Shown piece by piece: positions 1-7,854 of a stretch of 41,804 nucleotides of DNA. Made by a program: the position numbers and the translations under genes. This DNA comes from CAZSMC01 sp964607755. Lineage in GTDB: Bacteria > Zhuqueibacterota > Zhuqueibacteria > Residuimicrobiales > Krinioviventaceae. Within the stretch, counting starts at the first letter, position 1, and every line of letters begins with the position of its first letter. The notes under the pieces were generated by a model, which did no database searches, was not told the origin of the DNA, and saw only the letters and a program-made list of their open reading frames with translations. The stretch is taken from positions 1-41,804 of the forward strand of contig CAZSMC010000036.1 in assembly GCA_964607755.1 (NCBI GenBank), read 5' to 3'.

Positions 1-117
1 CTAGGTTAAAAAATAGACTACTTTTGAATTCGGGTTTATATTTTAGATATATTTTTGTATATTAAATTCCGTTACAATTCAGCCTTTTTTAAAAGCAGGA
101 GGATGAAAAAGATTATA

Positions 118-1206
118 ATGAAAAATTTGAACATTATTGTGCTCATATTGGTTTTGGCAGTGACACTTTTTTGGAATTGTGAAGAAGATGGAAAAAATAC
201 CATCGTGCAACCCGAGCCGGGGCCAGAACTGCAAGTTAGTACAACCGACCTTGAATTAACTGGCAATCCGGAAAAAGACCGGATCGTTTTGCGTGTTGAA
301 GGCGCAGATACATTAGCCTGGCGTATTACTGATAAACCAAGCTGGATTATTCCATCTGATTCAGCCGGCGTTGTGAGAGGACGGTGGGGATCTACAGTTC
401 GCTTTGTAACTGATTTTTCACAATTAGATTACGGCGAGCATTCCGGTAAAGTGAAATTTAGTGCCGATGGCGATGAAAAGACGGTTAACTTGACGTTGAA
501 TTATCAAGCCCCGGAATTAATTTTGTATGTCCAAGATGAAGTTGTTAATCTTGACAGGCATTATTTCAAAGAATCGATTGAACTGGAAAATGCAGGTGGT
601 GGCAAATTAAACTGGGAATTGGTATTGCCGGAGTGGATGACTGCCGATCAAACAGAGGGTATTATCTGGGGACAGCAAACACTTGAAATTGAATTGCGAG
701 CAAACTTTAGCAAAGTTGATTATGGAGAATACAGCAGCGATATCTGGATAAATTCAAATGGCGGAAATAAAAAACTGCAATGCTACTTGAATTACAAGCG
801 TGAAGTTGAAGTTTTCCCAGGTGAAGGTGCCGGCGGTATCTATTTGGGAGATACCGTGTCGATGGTGAAAAAGAGATACGGTGATTCGCATAATAGCGGT
901 TATGATCGCCCAACAAAAACGCACTTTATTCACTGGATGGAGTATGACCGCGGCATTATTTTTATGTTTGATGCGACGTCTCCCGTCCTTTATGACAATG
1001 TCAATGTGACTGCAATTCACATGATTTCTCCATTTGATGGGTTGACTCCAGAAGGAATCGGACTTGGCAGTTCGTTTGATGACGTCAAGGAAGCGTACGG
1101 CGAACCGGACCGTCATGATTCAGAAACCGGTTTTTATGTTTATGACAATGGCATCAAGTTCAAATTTGACAGAAACAACAATGTTACCGAGATGTTCATT
1201 GAATAA
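118..1206 (+). CDS. Lipoprotein with two BACON-like beta-sandwich repeats
   Basis: Probable exported lipoprotein. The N-terminus is a short basic stretch, a hydrophobic core (IIVLILVLAVTLFWNC) and then a Cys followed by EEDG. The lipobox FWNC is not canonical. Two repeats of about 95 residues follow; each has a TW/NW-type strand, a 'P.W' segment and a 'DYGE.S/H' segment, which recalls BACON or Ig-like domains that bind carbohydrate or mucin in Bacteroidota. The last 130 residues hold two 'GDTVSMVKKRYG' / 'GSSFDDVKEAYG' units typical of small SmpA/OmlA-like repeats. The frame is open from a TTG at 55. AGGAGG at 97-102 abuts the ATG at 103 and lies 15 nt before the ATG at 118, so either ATG may be used; 118 gives the cleaner signal peptide. 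Function unknown. A strong hairpin terminator follows. Confidence 0.75.
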   Translation: MKNLNIIVLILVLAVTLFWNCEEDGKNTIVQPEPGPELQVSTTDLELTGNPEKDRIVLRVEGADTLAWRITDKPSWIIPSDSAGVVRGRWGSTVRFVTDFSQLDYGEHSGKVKFSADGDEKTVNLTLNYQAPELILYVQDEVVNLDRHYFKESIELENAGGGKLNWELVLPEWMTADQTEGIIWGQQTLEIELRANFSKVDYGEYSSDIWINSNGGNKKLQCYLNYKREVEVFPGEGAGGIYLGDTVSMVKKRYGDSHNSGYDRPTKTHFIHWMEYDRGIIFMFDATSPVLYDNVNVTAIHMISPFDGLTPEGIGLGSSFDDVKEAYGEPDRHDSETGFYVYDNGIKFKFDRNNNVTEMFIE

Positions 1207-1232
1207 ATAGCCCTTGATCAACCTCGCATAAC

Positions 1233-1264
1233 AAAAAAGCCCTGAAATATTTCAGGGCTTTTTT
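1233..1264. terminator. Bidirectional rho-independent terminator
   Basis: Perfect self-complementary stem AAGCCCTGAAA/TTTCAGGGCTT with six A on the left and six T on the right. It sits between the convergent genes ending at 1206 (+) and 1315 (-) and can serve both. Confidence 0.9.
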
Positions 1265-1314
1265 GTTGCTTAAAGCATTTCCGAACAGAAAATTAATTCG
1301 TATTCTTTTTCGTT

Positions 1315-2715
1315 TTATTCAACCTCTTTCATTGCTAATTCCAGGGCAGAGGTGGTGGTGTAATACTTTGCCAGCATGTTAGGGACTTCCCAATCCGGTA
1401 GTTTTCCTTCCACCAGAAAACCCAGGTATTTTTCTGTAACCTGGCCAAAATGCGCCTCGTGTCCAACCCGGTATTTATCCGGGATAATGATGTGCCACAA
1501 ATCACCTTGTTTTTCCAGTTCAACCCCCGGATAGTTTGTTTGAATATCGGCAATGGCTTGACTTAATCGGCCTTGCAGGGTTTCTGCGTCTTTTACAGCT
1601 TGCACATAAAGTTCTGGAATGTAATTCTGTTTATCACTCTGTTCGATGATAACGTTGGATTTGGTCCCGCGCATGATCGAATAGTGCGTGTCTCCGGTGC
1701 CTTCCGGAGCCTGAAAACGCCAGATAACCGATACTTTGGCAATAACATCTTTGAGTCTATAGGTGAATTCACCGTTAGAATAAACTTCCAAATTACCTTT
1801 GTCATTGATGCTTTCCTGAAGATATTCGGGGAAATCTTCCACCTGTGTCACCTTGGTGAACTGTTCCTGCGTTAACTCGGTGGGAAAACGTTCGGCACTT
1901 AGCATTTCGATATCGGTTTTATAGTCGAGGATGTCACCTGGATAACATTCCCATTGAATGAGATCAACAAGATGTGTGCTGACGTCGACAATTCCCTCTC
2001 CCTGCTGTGATGTGTCAAAATACCATGGCGGTCGTTTGATCGGATTGCCAGCAACGTATTTGAAGAAATGATGCACACTTTCTTTGGTCACAGCGGGTTT
2101 TTCCGGTGTCCCGGGCACAAGCTCACCAAAGACAGCTTTATTATTGGCAAGTGCTCGTTGGAGAATGGTGGTGATTTCGTATCGCTCTGTCATAATATCA
2201 TAAAGCAAGACGCCCTTTTCCTGCGCAACATCGAACGAACTCTTGAGAATTTCGAATCCGCCTTTGTTAATGACCATGGGTTTATCAGCTAAAACGTTGA
2301 TGCAGTTTTTCACAGCCGCATTAATATAGTTAATTTTATCCCGGTTATTGCCGGCTGTAATCATAACATTTCCCGGCTTTTCGGAAATCATCTTTTGTAA
2401 AAAGTCCTCGCCCACATAAACTTCAGTTTTCCAGGATGTGGGATTTTCCTGTCTGGTATTAAAATTATTGATGCGCTGCAAATGATCGTCAACATCCGGT
2501 CCCTCCGGGGCATAAACATGCACCAGCGGATCGACCTGATTGTACATTTTTTTCTGCACCAGCGCGGCGTGGAAATGTCCTGGATTGATTGTCATTAATT
2601 TGACTTCATTTTTGGCACCTGTAAATTCCATATCACATTCCTTTCCACCTTCACATGAAAACATGAAAACAGCAACAGCGAGCAAAGATAATGACACCAA
2701 AATTGTTTTGCGCAT
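1315..2715 (-). CDS. Gfo/Idh/MocA-like oxidoreductase lipoprotein
   Basis: Putative sugar-type oxidoreductase, 466 residues, carrying a lipoprotein signal peptide (MRKTILVSLSLL... FSC, Cys21). The N-terminal half resembles the Rossmann domain of the Gfo/Idh/MocA family but begins with 'INPGHFHAALVQ' instead of the classical GxGxxG. 'VLADKPMVIN' matches the family's EKP region, with Asp for Glu. The C-terminal half fits the 'putative oxidoreductase C-terminal' domain found with such lipoproteins. The start is set by AAGGAGG six bases before the ATG. It lies 15 bp downstream of the isomerase-like gene on the same strand, so the two are probably co-transcribed. Both are exported, so they may act together on a sugar derivative in the periplasm. 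Substrate and cofactor use are not visible. Confidence 0.82.
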   Translation of the reverse strand: MRKTILVSLSLLAVAVFMFSCEGGKECDMEFTGAKNEVKLMTINPGHFHAALVQKKMYNQVDPLVHVYAPEGPDVDDHLQRINNFNTRQENPTSWKTEVYVGEDFLQKMISEKPGNVMITAGNNRDKINYINAAVKNCINVLADKPMVINKGGFEILKSSFDVAQEKGVLLYDIMTERYEITTILQRALANNKAVFGELVPGTPEKPAVTKESVHHFFKYVAGNPIKRPPWYFDTSQQGEGIVDVSTHLVDLIQWECYPGDILDYKTDIEMLSAERFPTELTQEQFTKVTQVEDFPEYLQESINDKGNLEVYSNGEFTYRLKDVIAKVSVIWRFQAPEGTGDTHYSIMRGTKSNVIIEQSDKQNYIPELYVQAVKDAETLQGRLSQAIADIQTNYPGVELEKQGDLWHIIIPDKYRVGHEAHFGQVTEKYLGFLVEGKLPDWEVPNMLAKYYTTTSALELAMKEVE

Positions 2716-2730
2716 GACCAGCCTCCTTTC

Positions 2731-3567
2731 TTATAAACTATCAATAACACCGCGAGCATAACCTATTGATTCTGCTATACCTGGCAATGGGTCTTTTGCA
2801 TCTTTTTCAAATTCCAAAGCCAGTGTCCCGTTGTAATTGGATTCTGCAACAGTCCGTATAAATTCCGGAATGTCAATGACACCTCTTCCGATCTCGACTG
2901 TTGTACCTTCTTTTTCTGCCCTGTCAACATCTTTCAAGTGAATATCAAACACACGATCCTGGAATCGCTCGAATTCGGTCGCCGGATTCAGGCCCAGGCG
3001 TATGGTGTGGCCAATATCGATGCACAATCCCATGCGCGGATCAAGATTTTCCACTCTGGTGTAAGCGCTTTCAGGACTCGGATAGCGCTCATCGCCTGGC
3101 CCGTGATTGTGAATCGCCAGCTTGATGCCCGTAGCTTTGACATGTTCTTCCACGAGTTTTAACAGATCATGCTCCGGTACACCGATGATAACGCTCATGC
3201 CGGCTGTCTGAGCGTAGTGAAAAGCATTTTTGACAGCTTGTTCATCTTCCATATAAATCACACCGCCGCCATAGAGCTCGAGTCCAGCATCTTTTACTCG
3301 TTGACGCACTTTGTTGATTTTAGCATCATTTGCATCCAGAGGAAGGTGAAACGATTTGAGAGCGATGCGCTCAAGGGCCACTCGTTTTGTCATGGTTATG
3401 GCTTGTGTCAGGTCAAATTCTCGTAACGTATAAGATGCCATGCCTAATTTTAGCGGTCGTTTTTTTTGTTCACCAGGCAAGGCAGCTCCGGCATTGCTGA
3501 CGAGCGCTGAACCAGCTACAGCAGCTCCTGTCAGTTTGAAAAAATCTCGACGTGACTGATCTTTCAT
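2731..3567 (-). CDS. Tat-exported sugar phosphate isomerase/epimerase-like TIM barrel
   Basis: 278-residue xylose-isomerase-like TIM barrel (AP endonuclease 2 fold family). The N-terminus carries a twin-arginine signal, SRRDFFKLTGAAVAG (Arg6-Arg7), so folded export is likely. Candidate metal ligands are in 'LAIHNHGPGD', 'GLCIDIGH', 'VFDIHLKDVD' and the final 'LALEFE'. These positions match Glu/Asp/His ligands of the family. GGAG lies six bases before the ATG. It is first in a two-gene operon with the Gfo/Idh/MocA-like gene, a pairing common in sugar or inositol catabolism. The exact substrate is unknown. Confidence 0.85.
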   Translation of the reverse strand: MKDQSRRDFFKLTGAAVAGSALVSNAGAALPGEQKKRPLKLGMASYTLREFDLTQAITMTKRVALERIALKSFHLPLDANDAKINKVRQRVKDAGLELYGGGVIYMEDEQAVKNAFHYAQTAGMSVIIGVPEHDLLKLVEEHVKATGIKLAIHNHGPGDERYPSPESAYTRVENLDPRMGLCIDIGHTIRLGLNPATEFERFQDRVFDIHLKDVDRAEKEGTTVEIGRGVIDIPEFIRTVAESNYNGTLALEFEKDAKDPLPGIAESIGYARGVIDSL

Positions 3568-3664
3568 GATATTCTCCGTGTTTTTATTAATGAGTTACAA
3601 AAGACAGAACATTATTTTAATTATTTTTCATCCGAAAGTCAAGTTTTTGCAAATATTATGCAGA

Positions 3665-5224
3665 TTAATTTTGTGATGCTTTATAAATAGTCATTCCTGG
3701 ATTGCCGCTGGCAACCGGTGGGTGTTCCAGTAATCGAACAGCCTCGCCTGGCAGGTAATGGATGGCTTTTGAACGGGAATAAATATTTTCCCATTCTTTT
3801 ATTTTCTGTTCGTGAACTGGATAGATGGGATTGTAATCAAGGTCGGGAATGATATAATACAGATCAGATAAGCTTTGGTCCGGTACCGGAAGCTCGCCAA
3901 GCTGGAAAAATTTTATATGAACATTTTTCAACGGCCCGGTATCAATGGCAAGCCGCTCGGGAAGCGCAATTGTACTGTTTTCAGGGGCATTCATTTGAAT
4001 CCACTTTATCAGGCGTTTGCGTGAATCCGCAGGTTGTGTATAAGCCGCTGCAATGTGCTGAAAAGGCAGTGTGAAAAAAATCAGCAAAAAGGGCAACAAC
4101 CAGGATACAAATCGTGATAATTTTGTATCTGCGATTTTGTAAAGATATTTTTGAAGAATCGCTGCAAAAGCAATCACACCAAAAGTAATGATAACCGGCC
4201 ACAACGCTAACACGGATACGATATTGCGTAGAAAATGGGTCGTCTGAAGACTCATATAAAAAAGCAAACTCAAAGGAAACGACAGAAATATGAGCGCCCG
4301 TTGCCAGGATTGCCGGAGCAGATAAATAATGCCAGAAACAGATAGAAGCATGGCACCCGATCCAAAATTTTTGATCATGTGCGAGATATAATAAATCAGT
4401 TGGGATATTCCGGGCTCACCTTCGCTGCCAGGATGGCCGCTTTGATAATGCCGGATTTCATAAAGTACATTGTGACGAAAAATAGGAAAATCCAAAACAC
4501 TGTACGGTACCAGAATGACAAATGTCAGGATAGTCGTCCCCAAAAGTAGGTATGTTTCTAAAAATGGTTGACGGCGATTAAGCCAGATATGTATTAAAAA
4601 CGGCAGCAAAATCAGACCAAGAGTATATTTTGATGCGATAGCACAACCGCATAAAATCCCGGGGATGATTCCGCGACTCCAAATATCGTGTCTTTCAATC
4701 CGGCTGAAAAGAAAGAACAACGCACCGGTGACGAACACTACGCCCAAAATATCAACGTTGATGTAGCGCCATGAAAGATACAAGATTTTGGGAACGAGCA
4801 AGACGAGGACAGGTGACAAAACGAGAAAAATCGTTTTTCTGAATGCATAGTAGCCAACAAGTGAAACAAATACAATCACCAGCACCGACACCCCGGCAAA
4901 GAAATATCTGGGCAATGCCATAACAATCATCGGATGATAATACGGATAAGACACAGTTATGTCGGAATCCTGTGGCTGAGCCCCGGTTAACAAAAAGCCA
5001 AATTTTTGCCAGAATGCTGTCAAATAAATCGTCAGCGATGGATAGTTGAAGAATCCCGGATTCAGCGAACCAGTTTGAATCATTTCCAGCGCGTTTTCCG
5101 CAATAGCCGCTTCATCGACATGGCCTGGGTAGGGGAGTGATTTATGAACAAACCACAACCGGAAAAACAGGCCGGCGAAAATAATGAGCAGTAGCAGCCA
5201 AAATTTAATGTTACGCAATATCAT
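3665..5224 (-). CDS. GT39/ArnT-like integral membrane glycosyltransferase
   Basis: 519-residue polytopic membrane protein with about 10-12 hydrophobic segments. Just after the first one is the acidic loop 'YPGHVDEAAIAENAL', matching the DE motif of lipid-linked-sugar-dependent GT-C transferases (GT39/GT83, PMT/ArnT group). A soluble tail of roughly 120 residues follows the last membrane span. The family moves a sugar from a polyprenyl-phosphate donor to protein or lipid acceptors on the outer face of the inner membrane. No partner gene is adjacent, and the ribosome-binding site is weak. Donor and acceptor cannot be told from the sequence. Confidence 0.8.
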   Translation of the reverse strand: MILRNIKFWLLLLIIFAGLFFRLWFVHKSLPYPGHVDEAAIAENALEMIQTGSLNPGFFNYPSLTIYLTAFWQKFGFLLTGAQPQDSDITVSYPYYHPMIVMALPRYFFAGVSVLVIVFVSLVGYYAFRKTIFLVLSPVLVLLVPKILYLSWRYINVDILGVVFVTGALFFLFSRIERHDIWSRGIIPGILCGCAIASKYTLGLILLPFLIHIWLNRRQPFLETYLLLGTTILTFVILVPYSVLDFPIFRHNVLYEIRHYQSGHPGSEGEPGISQLIYYISHMIKNFGSGAMLLSVSGIIYLLRQSWQRALIFLSFPLSLLFYMSLQTTHFLRNIVSVLALWPVIITFGVIAFAAILQKYLYKIADTKLSRFVSWLLPFLLIFFTLPFQHIAAAYTQPADSRKRLIKWIQMNAPENSTIALPERLAIDTGPLKNVHIKFFQLGELPVPDQSLSDLYYIIPDLDYNPIYPVHEQKIKEWENIYSRSKAIHYLPGEAVRLLEHPPVASGNPGMTIYKASQN

Positions 5225-5587
5225 AATAATGTGATAAATATAACATAATAAAATTTGATTATAACAGTTATATTATGAAAATGTAAAAAGATGTTATTTT
5301 GTTAAAAAAAGCTGGTGTAAAAGTATAAATATTATTAAATTTCTCTCTTTATTTTTTTGAGATAAAAGATGTGCATTGTTACAACTGTGCATATAATTTT
5401 GATAAAATTATGCAAAAAAAGTGAAACTCGTGTTTAATATATGCGTTGAAATTATCCAATCAAGAGGTAGAAAGTCAGGTACCTGACTTGATGGATGCAA
5501 GTAATTGAAATTAAGTAATTTCTAAATAATAGTTGACTATTTTACAGTATAAGCATTTTTATCGTTAGAAGCAAGATGAGGCGCAAG
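5225..5587. other. AT-rich intergenic region
   Basis: No credible gene. The region separates the minus-strand glycosyltransferase from the plus-strand hydrogenase locus and so should hold divergent promoters. It contains an 18-bp perfect palindrome (listed separately) and a short repeated AAGTAATT (5499 region and just after). Confidence 0.6.
5472..5489. promoter_or_regulatory. 18-bp perfect palindrome, operator-like
   Basis: AAGTCAGGT/ACCTGACTT with no spacer, about 100 bp before the first gene remnant of the hydrogenase locus. It has no A or T run, so it is not terminator-like. It could be a dimeric repressor site; it does not match the Rex consensus. Confidence 0.4.
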
Positions 5588-5675
5588 ATGGAAACAGATA
5601 CAGTGCTGCAAAATTACCCTAAAAATGATTCATCGGCGTTGATACCGATCTTGCAGGACATACAGGAGATGCTCG
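5588..5675 (+). pseudogene. 5' remnant of a nuoE-like (hydrogenase gamma subunit) gene
   Basis: The ATG at 5588 opens a 31-codon frame ending at 5683. Residues 6-28 read VLQNYPKNDSSALIPILQDI followed by QEM, the N-terminal helix region of NuoE/HndA-type 2Fe-2S subunits ('...LIPILQ.IQE..GYL'). The homology stops where GYL should follow. It differs from the intact NuoE-like protein at 8932, so it is a separate paralogue, not a local copy. The sequence then passes directly into an hydA 3' end. The whole nuoE body, a nuoF and most of an hydA would be missing between the two. A further in-frame ATG exists at 5576. Confidence 0.65.
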
Positions 5676-5789
5676 CATCATAACGAATCGGTACAAAAAT
5701 TGAACAAAGACATTTTAGGCGAGCCAAAAAGTCACAAGGCTCACGAGTTACTGCATACACATTATCTTAACCGAACAGAAGAGTTGTAA
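5671..5789 (+). pseudogene. 3' remnant of an [FeFe]-hydrogenase hydA gene
   Basis: This frame ends in the HydA small-subunit-like tail: 'SHHNESVQKLNKDILGEP' and then KSHKAHELLHTHY, stopping at 5787-5789. The intact HydA at 11054-12793 ends with the closely similar SHENPAVLRLYEEFLGEP and then NGHKAHELLHTHY. No H-cluster motif remains. The frame differs from that of the nuoE remnant, and both meet around GCTCG (5671-5675). The stop is only 6 bp before the next start codon, as expected for the end of an operon unit. Confidence 0.75.
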
Positions 5790-5795
5790 TTTTTT

Positions 5796-6668
5796 ATGGC
5801 TGTTGTTTGGACAATAGAAGAAAAATGCCGGCGGTGTTATTCGTGCGTGCACGAATGCCCGGCAAAGGCAATCAAGGTTGAAAACGGACAAGCCAAGGTC
5901 ATCGAAAGCCGGTGCCTTGGCTGTGGTCATTGTGTCAATGTGTGTTCTCAGAATGCCAAGGCGGTTAAAACAGGCACTGAGAACGTGTTGTCTTTTTTAA
6001 AAGAGCATAAAACGATTACCATGCTGGCGCCGTCTTTTCCGGCCGTGTATCCGGACATGTCAACGGAGCAGCTTGTCGGCGCGATCAAAGCATGCGGATT
6101 CGACAAGGTCGTTGAAGTGGCTTTTGGTGCTGACCTGGTTAACAAGGCGTACATGCAACTTTTGGACGAGCCGGAAACTGTGGATGCTGATGCTGAAAAA
6201 CCGGTCATCGCTACATCGTGTCCGGCATTGTTTCAATATGTCCAAAAATACATGCCTGAACTGGTTTCGCATCTGGCGCCTGTGGTGTCGCCAATGGTTG
6301 CCATGGGACGGGCCGTGCGATACATTTATGGCGATGATCAGCTTTATCAGGTTTTTCTCAACATTGCGATCAACGCAGCCGAAGCCATGCCGGATGGCGG
6401 CACGTTGACAATCAAGGCGTTTGTTGATTACGATACAAACAGATTACGCGTATTGTTCGAGGATACCGGGGTCGGCATCCCGAAAGAAAATCAGTCAAAG
6501 GTGTTTACGCCTTTTTTCACCACAAAGCAAATTGGCAAAGGCACCGGACTTGGTCTGGCTATTGTTTATGGAATACTAAAAATGCACAAAGGAAATGTTA
6601 AGGTTCAGAGTGAAGTAAACAAAGGCAGTACGTTTACGTTCTATCTGCCACTCGAGGAAGAAAGCTGA
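5796..6668 (+). CDS. Ferredoxin / truncated H-cluster domain fused to histidine-kinase ATPase (internally deleted HydS-like sensor)
   Basis: 290 residues. Residues 1-55 hold two 4Fe-4S motifs (Cys11,14,17,21 and 40,43,46,50). Residues 60-179 match the start of the [FeFe]-hydrogenase catalytic domain: 'MLAPSFPAVYP', the L1-like 'ATSCPALFQYVQKYMPEL', and 'APVVSPMVAMGRAVRYIYG'. At residues 179-183 (6330-6341) this stops and a histidine-kinase HATPase begins: 'NIAINAAEAMPDGG' (N box), 'EDTGVGIP' (G1), 'GKGTGLGLAIVYGI' (G2). Missing are the L2 and L3 H-cluster loops, any PAS domain and the phospho-acceptor His. Sensory hydrogenase-kinases of this type are normally much longer, so this is probably a deletion product or misjoin; the frame is intact. 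It leads a run of regulatory genes and likely sensed H2 or redox state before truncation. Confidence 0.8.
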   Translation: MAVVWTIEEKCRRCYSCVHECPAKAIKVENGQAKVIESRCLGCGHCVNVCSQNAKAVKTGTENVLSFLKEHKTITMLAPSFPAVYPDMSTEQLVGAIKACGFDKVVEVAFGADLVNKAYMQLLDEPETVDADAEKPVIATSCPALFQYVQKYMPELVSHLAPVVSPMVAMGRAVRYIYGDDQLYQVFLNIAINAAEAMPDGGTLTIKAFVDYDTNRLRVLFEDTGVGIPKENQSKVFTPFFTTKQIGKGTGLGLAIVYGILKMHKGNVKVQSEVNKGSTFTFYLPLEEES

Positions 6669-6756
6669 TTATCCTGTGATGAGCACGATAATGCAGAGCT
6701 GTAAAAGATGAATATCCGACGACGACGGAATTCGATAAAGCACAAAGGAATACACC

Positions 6757-7098
6757 ATGAAACTTTCTGAAATTGTCAAAGCCCTTGATTTGAAAACTCT
6801 GAGCGGAGAAGATAATTTAGACCGTGACGCTCAGTACGGCTATATGTCCGACATTCTCAGCGAGGTGATGTCCCAGGCTCCCAAATCCGCTATCTGGATT
6901 ACCAACCAAACCCATGAAAACATTCTGGCACTGGTGTATTTCAAGGGACTTGCCGGCGTGGTTCTGCGGGTAGATCAGACCTTGAGCGACAGCGCTATTG
7001 AAAAAGCGCAGGAGAAAAAGATACCTGTATTTCGTTCGTCATTGACAGCATTTGATATTGCCGGGCAGCTTTATGAAATGGGTATTCGAGGACGATGA
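6757..7098 (+). CDS. DRTGG-domain-like protein
   Basis: 113-residue soluble protein with the alpha/beta pattern of stand-alone DRTGG domains ('AIWITNQTHENILALVYFKG', 'AGVVLRVDQTLSDSAIEKA', 'KKIPVFRSSLTAFDIAGQLYEMG'). AAAGGA stands 8 bases before the ATG. The gene lies 88 bp after the sensor-kinase remnant and ends 3 bp before the PHP gene. Small DRTGG proteins are repeatedly found with [FeFe]-hydrogenase sensor kinases, PHP proteins and small HATPases. A ligand-binding or regulatory role is inferred from that context; the biochemical role is not known. Confidence 0.75.
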   Translation: MKLSEIVKALDLKTLSGEDNLDRDAQYGYMSDILSEVMSQAPKSAIWITNQTHENILALVYFKGLAGVVLRVDQTLSDSAIEKAQEKKIPVFRSSLTAFDIAGQLYEMGIRGR

Positions 7099-7101
7099 TT
7101 C

Positions 7102-7854
7102 ATGTTGCGGTGGTTCAAAGCGGATTTGCATATACACACGGTGTTGTCACCTTGTGCCGAACTGAGCATGGGCCCAAAAGATATCGTCAAAAAAGCCCTG
7201 GAACATGACATTGATATCATTGCTATCACGGACCATAATTCAGCAGAAAACGTGCGGGGTGTGATGCAGGCAGCGCGCAATACACCGCTTACGGTCATAC
7301 CGGGCATGGAAGTTTATTCCCGAGACGAAGCACATATTGTCTGCCTGTTCGGATCATTGGGTGACGCTCTGGCATTTCAGCATATCATTTATCGAGCACT
7401 GCCTGCCGGAGATTACGATGCATCGTTTTTTGGTGAGCAGATTATTTGTGATGAGAATGAAAATATCATCGCTGAAAACAACCGTTTGTTGGCGCTGCCC
7501 GTTTCGTTGAATGTTGACAAGATTGCTGATTTGATCGTCGAATTTAACGGCATCATGATCCCGGCGCACGTTGATCGCAAAGCGCATAGTCTGCTGCGGA
7601 CATTGAGTTTTATGCCAAACAATTTGCCAGTGCATGCCATGGAAGTCGCCCATTCGGTCGAGCAGGCGAAGAAACGATTTGGCATTTTATCGAACGGCAG
7701 TTACGGCATAATACGTTCGTCCGATGCCCATGACATTGCGCAGATCGGCACGAAATACAGTTTTTTCAAGATGGAAAAACCCAGTTTTACCGAGCTTGGA
7801 AAAGCGATCCGGCAATTGGATGGGCGACGCATTTCACAGAACAAGGAAAAATGA
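7102..7854 (+). CDS. PHP-domain metal-dependent phosphoesterase-like protein
   Basis: 250 residues, one PHP domain. Metal-binding motifs are in order: 'ADLHIHTVLSPCAELS' (residues 8-22), 'AITDHNSAEN' (41-50), 'GMEVYSRDEAH', 'PAHVDRKAHS' and the C-terminal 'SSDAHDIAQIG'. This is the full ligand set of the family (HxH, DH, E, H, DxH). Such proteins hydrolyse phosphate esters; the substrate here is unknown. It is packed between the DRTGG gene (3 bp gap) and the HATPase gene (no gap), so the three are translated as a unit and probably serve the hydrogenase locus. Confidence 0.85.
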   Translation: MLRWFKADLHIHTVLSPCAELSMGPKDIVKKALEHDIDIIAITDHNSAENVRGVMQAARNTPLTVIPGMEVYSRDEAHIVCLFGSLGDALAFQHIIYRALPAGDYDASFFGEQIICDENENIIAENNRLLALPVSLNVDKIADLIVEFNGIMIPAHVDRKAHSLLRTLSFMPNNLPVHAMEVAHSVEQAKKRFGILSNGSYGIIRSSDAHDIAQIGTKYSFFKMEKPSFTELGKAIRQLDGRRISQNKEK

